Below, piece after piece: positions 4,798 to 6,048 of a stretch of DNA of 6,048 nucleotides. The position numbers were made by a program, and so were the translations under genes. The notes beneath the pieces were generated by a model. It did no database searches. It was not told where the DNA came from and saw only the letters and a program-made list of their open reading frames with translations. The stretch spans positions 1 to 6,048 of the forward strand of contig JALORJ010000174.1 of the NCBI GenBank assembly GCA_025459035.1. The letters run 5' to 3'. The DNA is from Burkholderiales bacterium. Its GTDB lineage: Bacteria; Pseudomonadota; Gammaproteobacteria; Burkholderiales; Ga0077523. How positions within the stretch are numbered: the first letter of the stretch is position 1; each line of letters opens with the position of its first letter.

Positions 4798-6048
4798 ATG
4801 CTGCTGACGCTAGACATCGCCGACTTCGTGCTCGTCGACCGGCTGTCGCTCGAGGTTCCGCACGGCTTCTCGACGTTCACGGGCGAGACCGGCGCGGGCA
4901 AGTCGATCCTCGTCGACGCGCTCGCGCTGCTGCTCGGCGGGCGCGCCGACGCCGGCATCGTCCGCGAAGGCGCTGCGCGGGCGGAAGTGGCGGGCACCTT
5001 CGATGCCGCCGGGCTGACGGCACTGCAGGCATGGTGCGACGCGCAGGGCTGCCCGGTCGACGACGGCGTCGTGGTGCTGCGCCGGGTCGTCGATGCGCAA
5101 GGGCGCTCGCGGGCGTGGATCAACGGTCGCACGGCGACGGTCGCGCAGTTGCGCGAAGCCGGCGAGCATCTGGTCGAGATCCACGGTCAGCACGAGCATC
5201 AGGCGCTGGTGCGCCCGGCGGGCCAGCGCGCGATCCTCGATGCCCACGCCGGTGCCGCCGTCGCCGCGGCGGATGTCGAGACCGCCTGGCAGGCGTGGCG
5301 CGACGCGCACGCGGCCCGCGTCGCGGCCGAGAGCGACGCGACCCGGTTTGCCGAGGAGCGCGAGCGGCTGCGCTGGCAGCGTGACGAACTGGAGCCGCTC
5401 GCGCTGGCGCCCGAAGCCTGGGCCGATCTGCAGGCCGATCACGCGCGGCTCGCCCATGCCGCCGCGCTGATCGACGGCGTCGAGGCGGCGGTCGATGCGC
5501 TGACCGAGGCCGACGACGCGGTGGTCGCGCGGCTGGCGCGCGTGCGCGACGGGCTCGATTCGCTGGTGGCGCACGAGAGCGCGCTGGGCGACGTCGTCGC
5601 TGCGCTCGATGCTGCGCAGATCCAGTGCGACGAGGGCGCACGCGCGCTGCGGCATGTCCGCGCGCGGCTGGAGATCGACCCGGAGCGCCTGGCCGAGGTC
5701 GACGCGCGGCTGCAGGCCGTGGTCGCAGGCGCACGCCGCTTCCGCGTGGCGCCCGAGGCGCTGCAGGCACATGTCGCCGACCTCGACGCACGCATCGCGG
5801 CGCTCGAGGCCGCCAGCGATCCGCAGCAGCTGGCCCGCAGCGAGGCCGACGCGCTCGCACGCTGGCAGCACGCGGCCGCGGCGCTGACCGCACTGCGCAC
5901 GCACGCCGCCCGCACGCTCGAGGCGGCGGTGACGGACGCGATGCAGACGCTTGCGATGGGCGGCGGCGCGTTCGCGGTGCGGCTCGAGCCCGTGGATGCG
6001 CCATCGGCGCAGGGTGCCGAGGCGGTCGTGTTCGCCGTGCGCGGACAC
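4798..6048 (+). CDS. recN: DNA repair protein RecN (5' part, truncated by the window edge)
   Basis: RecN is an SMC-like ATPase that acts early in recombinational repair of double-strand breaks. The visible 417 codons are open without a stop to the last base, against a usual length near 550 residues, so about 130-140 residues are missing. Seen here are the N-terminal MLLTLDIADFVLVDRLSLEV, the Walker A motif GETGAGKS (29-36), the LLLGGRAD segment (45-51 region), the RAWINGR motif (105-111) and the RecN hallmark EIHGQHEHQAL (127-137). A long Ala/Arg/Glu-rich coiled-coil region (about 155-390) follows, then the start of the C-terminal ATPase half (MGGGAFAVRLEP). The ABC signature SGGELSR and Walker B must lie beyond the window. 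The ATG at 4798 begins exactly where RecN proteins begin. No Shine-Dalgarno is close; the nearest GGAG (4767-4770) is too far upstream, so translation may depend on coupling to nadK. I saw no LexA-type CTGT-N8-ACAG box in the 42-bp gap or before nadK. A long minus-strand open frame opposite is an antisense artefact. Confidence 0.95.
   Translation, partial: MLLTLDIADFVLVDRLSLEVPHGFSTFTGETGAGKSILVDALALLLGGRADAGIVREGAARAEVAGTFDAAGLTALQAWCDAQGCPVDDGVVVLRRVVDAQGRSRAWINGRTATVAQLREAGEHLVEIHGQHEHQALVRPAGQRAILDAHAGAAVAAADVETAWQAWRDAHAARVAAESDATRFAEERERLRWQRDELEPLALAPEAWADLQADHARLAHAAALIDGVEAAVDALTEADDAVVARLARVRDGLDSLVAHESALGDVVAALDAAQIQCDEGARALRHVRARLEIDPERLAEVDARLQAVVAGARRFRVAPEALQAHVADLDARIAALEAASDPQQLARSEADALARWQHAAAALTALRTHAARTLEAAVTDAMQTLAMGGGAFAVRLEPVDAPSAQGAEAVVFAVRGH

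Noticed and set aside
4810..6048. A 412-codon minus-strand open frame covering the right end
   Set aside because: It lies antisense to recN, whose Walker A and GQHEHQ motifs are unmistakable. Its translation is His/Arg/Asp-rich with no family features, as is typical of antisense frames in very GC-rich genes.

Overview
The window is a very GC-rich piece of bacterial chromosome. It carries five protein genes and no sign of mobile DNA, CRISPR arrays, rRNA or tRNA. The protein sequences (HrcA starting MLNDRAR, ferrochelatase with YHCEC, NAD kinase with FNDIVV) and the block hemH-hrcA facing nadK-recN point to a betaproteobacterium (Burkholderiales or Rhodocyclales-like). This placement is inferred from remembered family patterns, not from a search.

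Layout. Positions 1-300 hold no gene I can support; this stretch is the upstream region of the first gene and contains a 9-bp inverted repeat with arms 54 bp apart. Positions 301-1551 (+) encode a dinuclear-metal M20-family amidohydrolase of the N-carbamoyl-L-amino-acid hydrolase / beta-ureidopropionase / allantoate amidohydrolase group. A short gap (1552-1618) with a GC-only hairpin separates it from the convergent hemH. Positions 3777-1619 (-) form an apparent two-gene operon: hrcA (heat-shock repressor) followed 11 bp later by hemH (ferrochelatase, GTG start). From 3877 onward (+) come nadK (NAD kinase) and, 42 bp later, recN (DNA repair ATPase), which runs off the right edge before its C-terminal ATPase motifs.

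How the genes fit together. The hrcA-nadK intergenic region (about 90-100 bp) must contain both divergent promoters. I see a reasonable hrcA promoter (TTCAAC-N17-TATGTC) and an extended -10 for nadK (TGCTACAAC). Both would start transcription within a few bases of a start codon, which suggests leaderless or nearly leaderless mRNAs and fits the absence of Shine-Dalgarno sequences before either gene. No CIRCE operator (the HrcA target) is visible here. The gene set links stress regulation (hrcA), haem synthesis (hemH), NADP supply (nadK) and double-strand-break repair (recN). This is conserved housekeeping linkage rather than a novel system. The points most worth checking are the divergent short-leader promoters and a Gln in NadK where the family normally has the His of its PHTLS motif. 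I found no evidence for an undescribed system.
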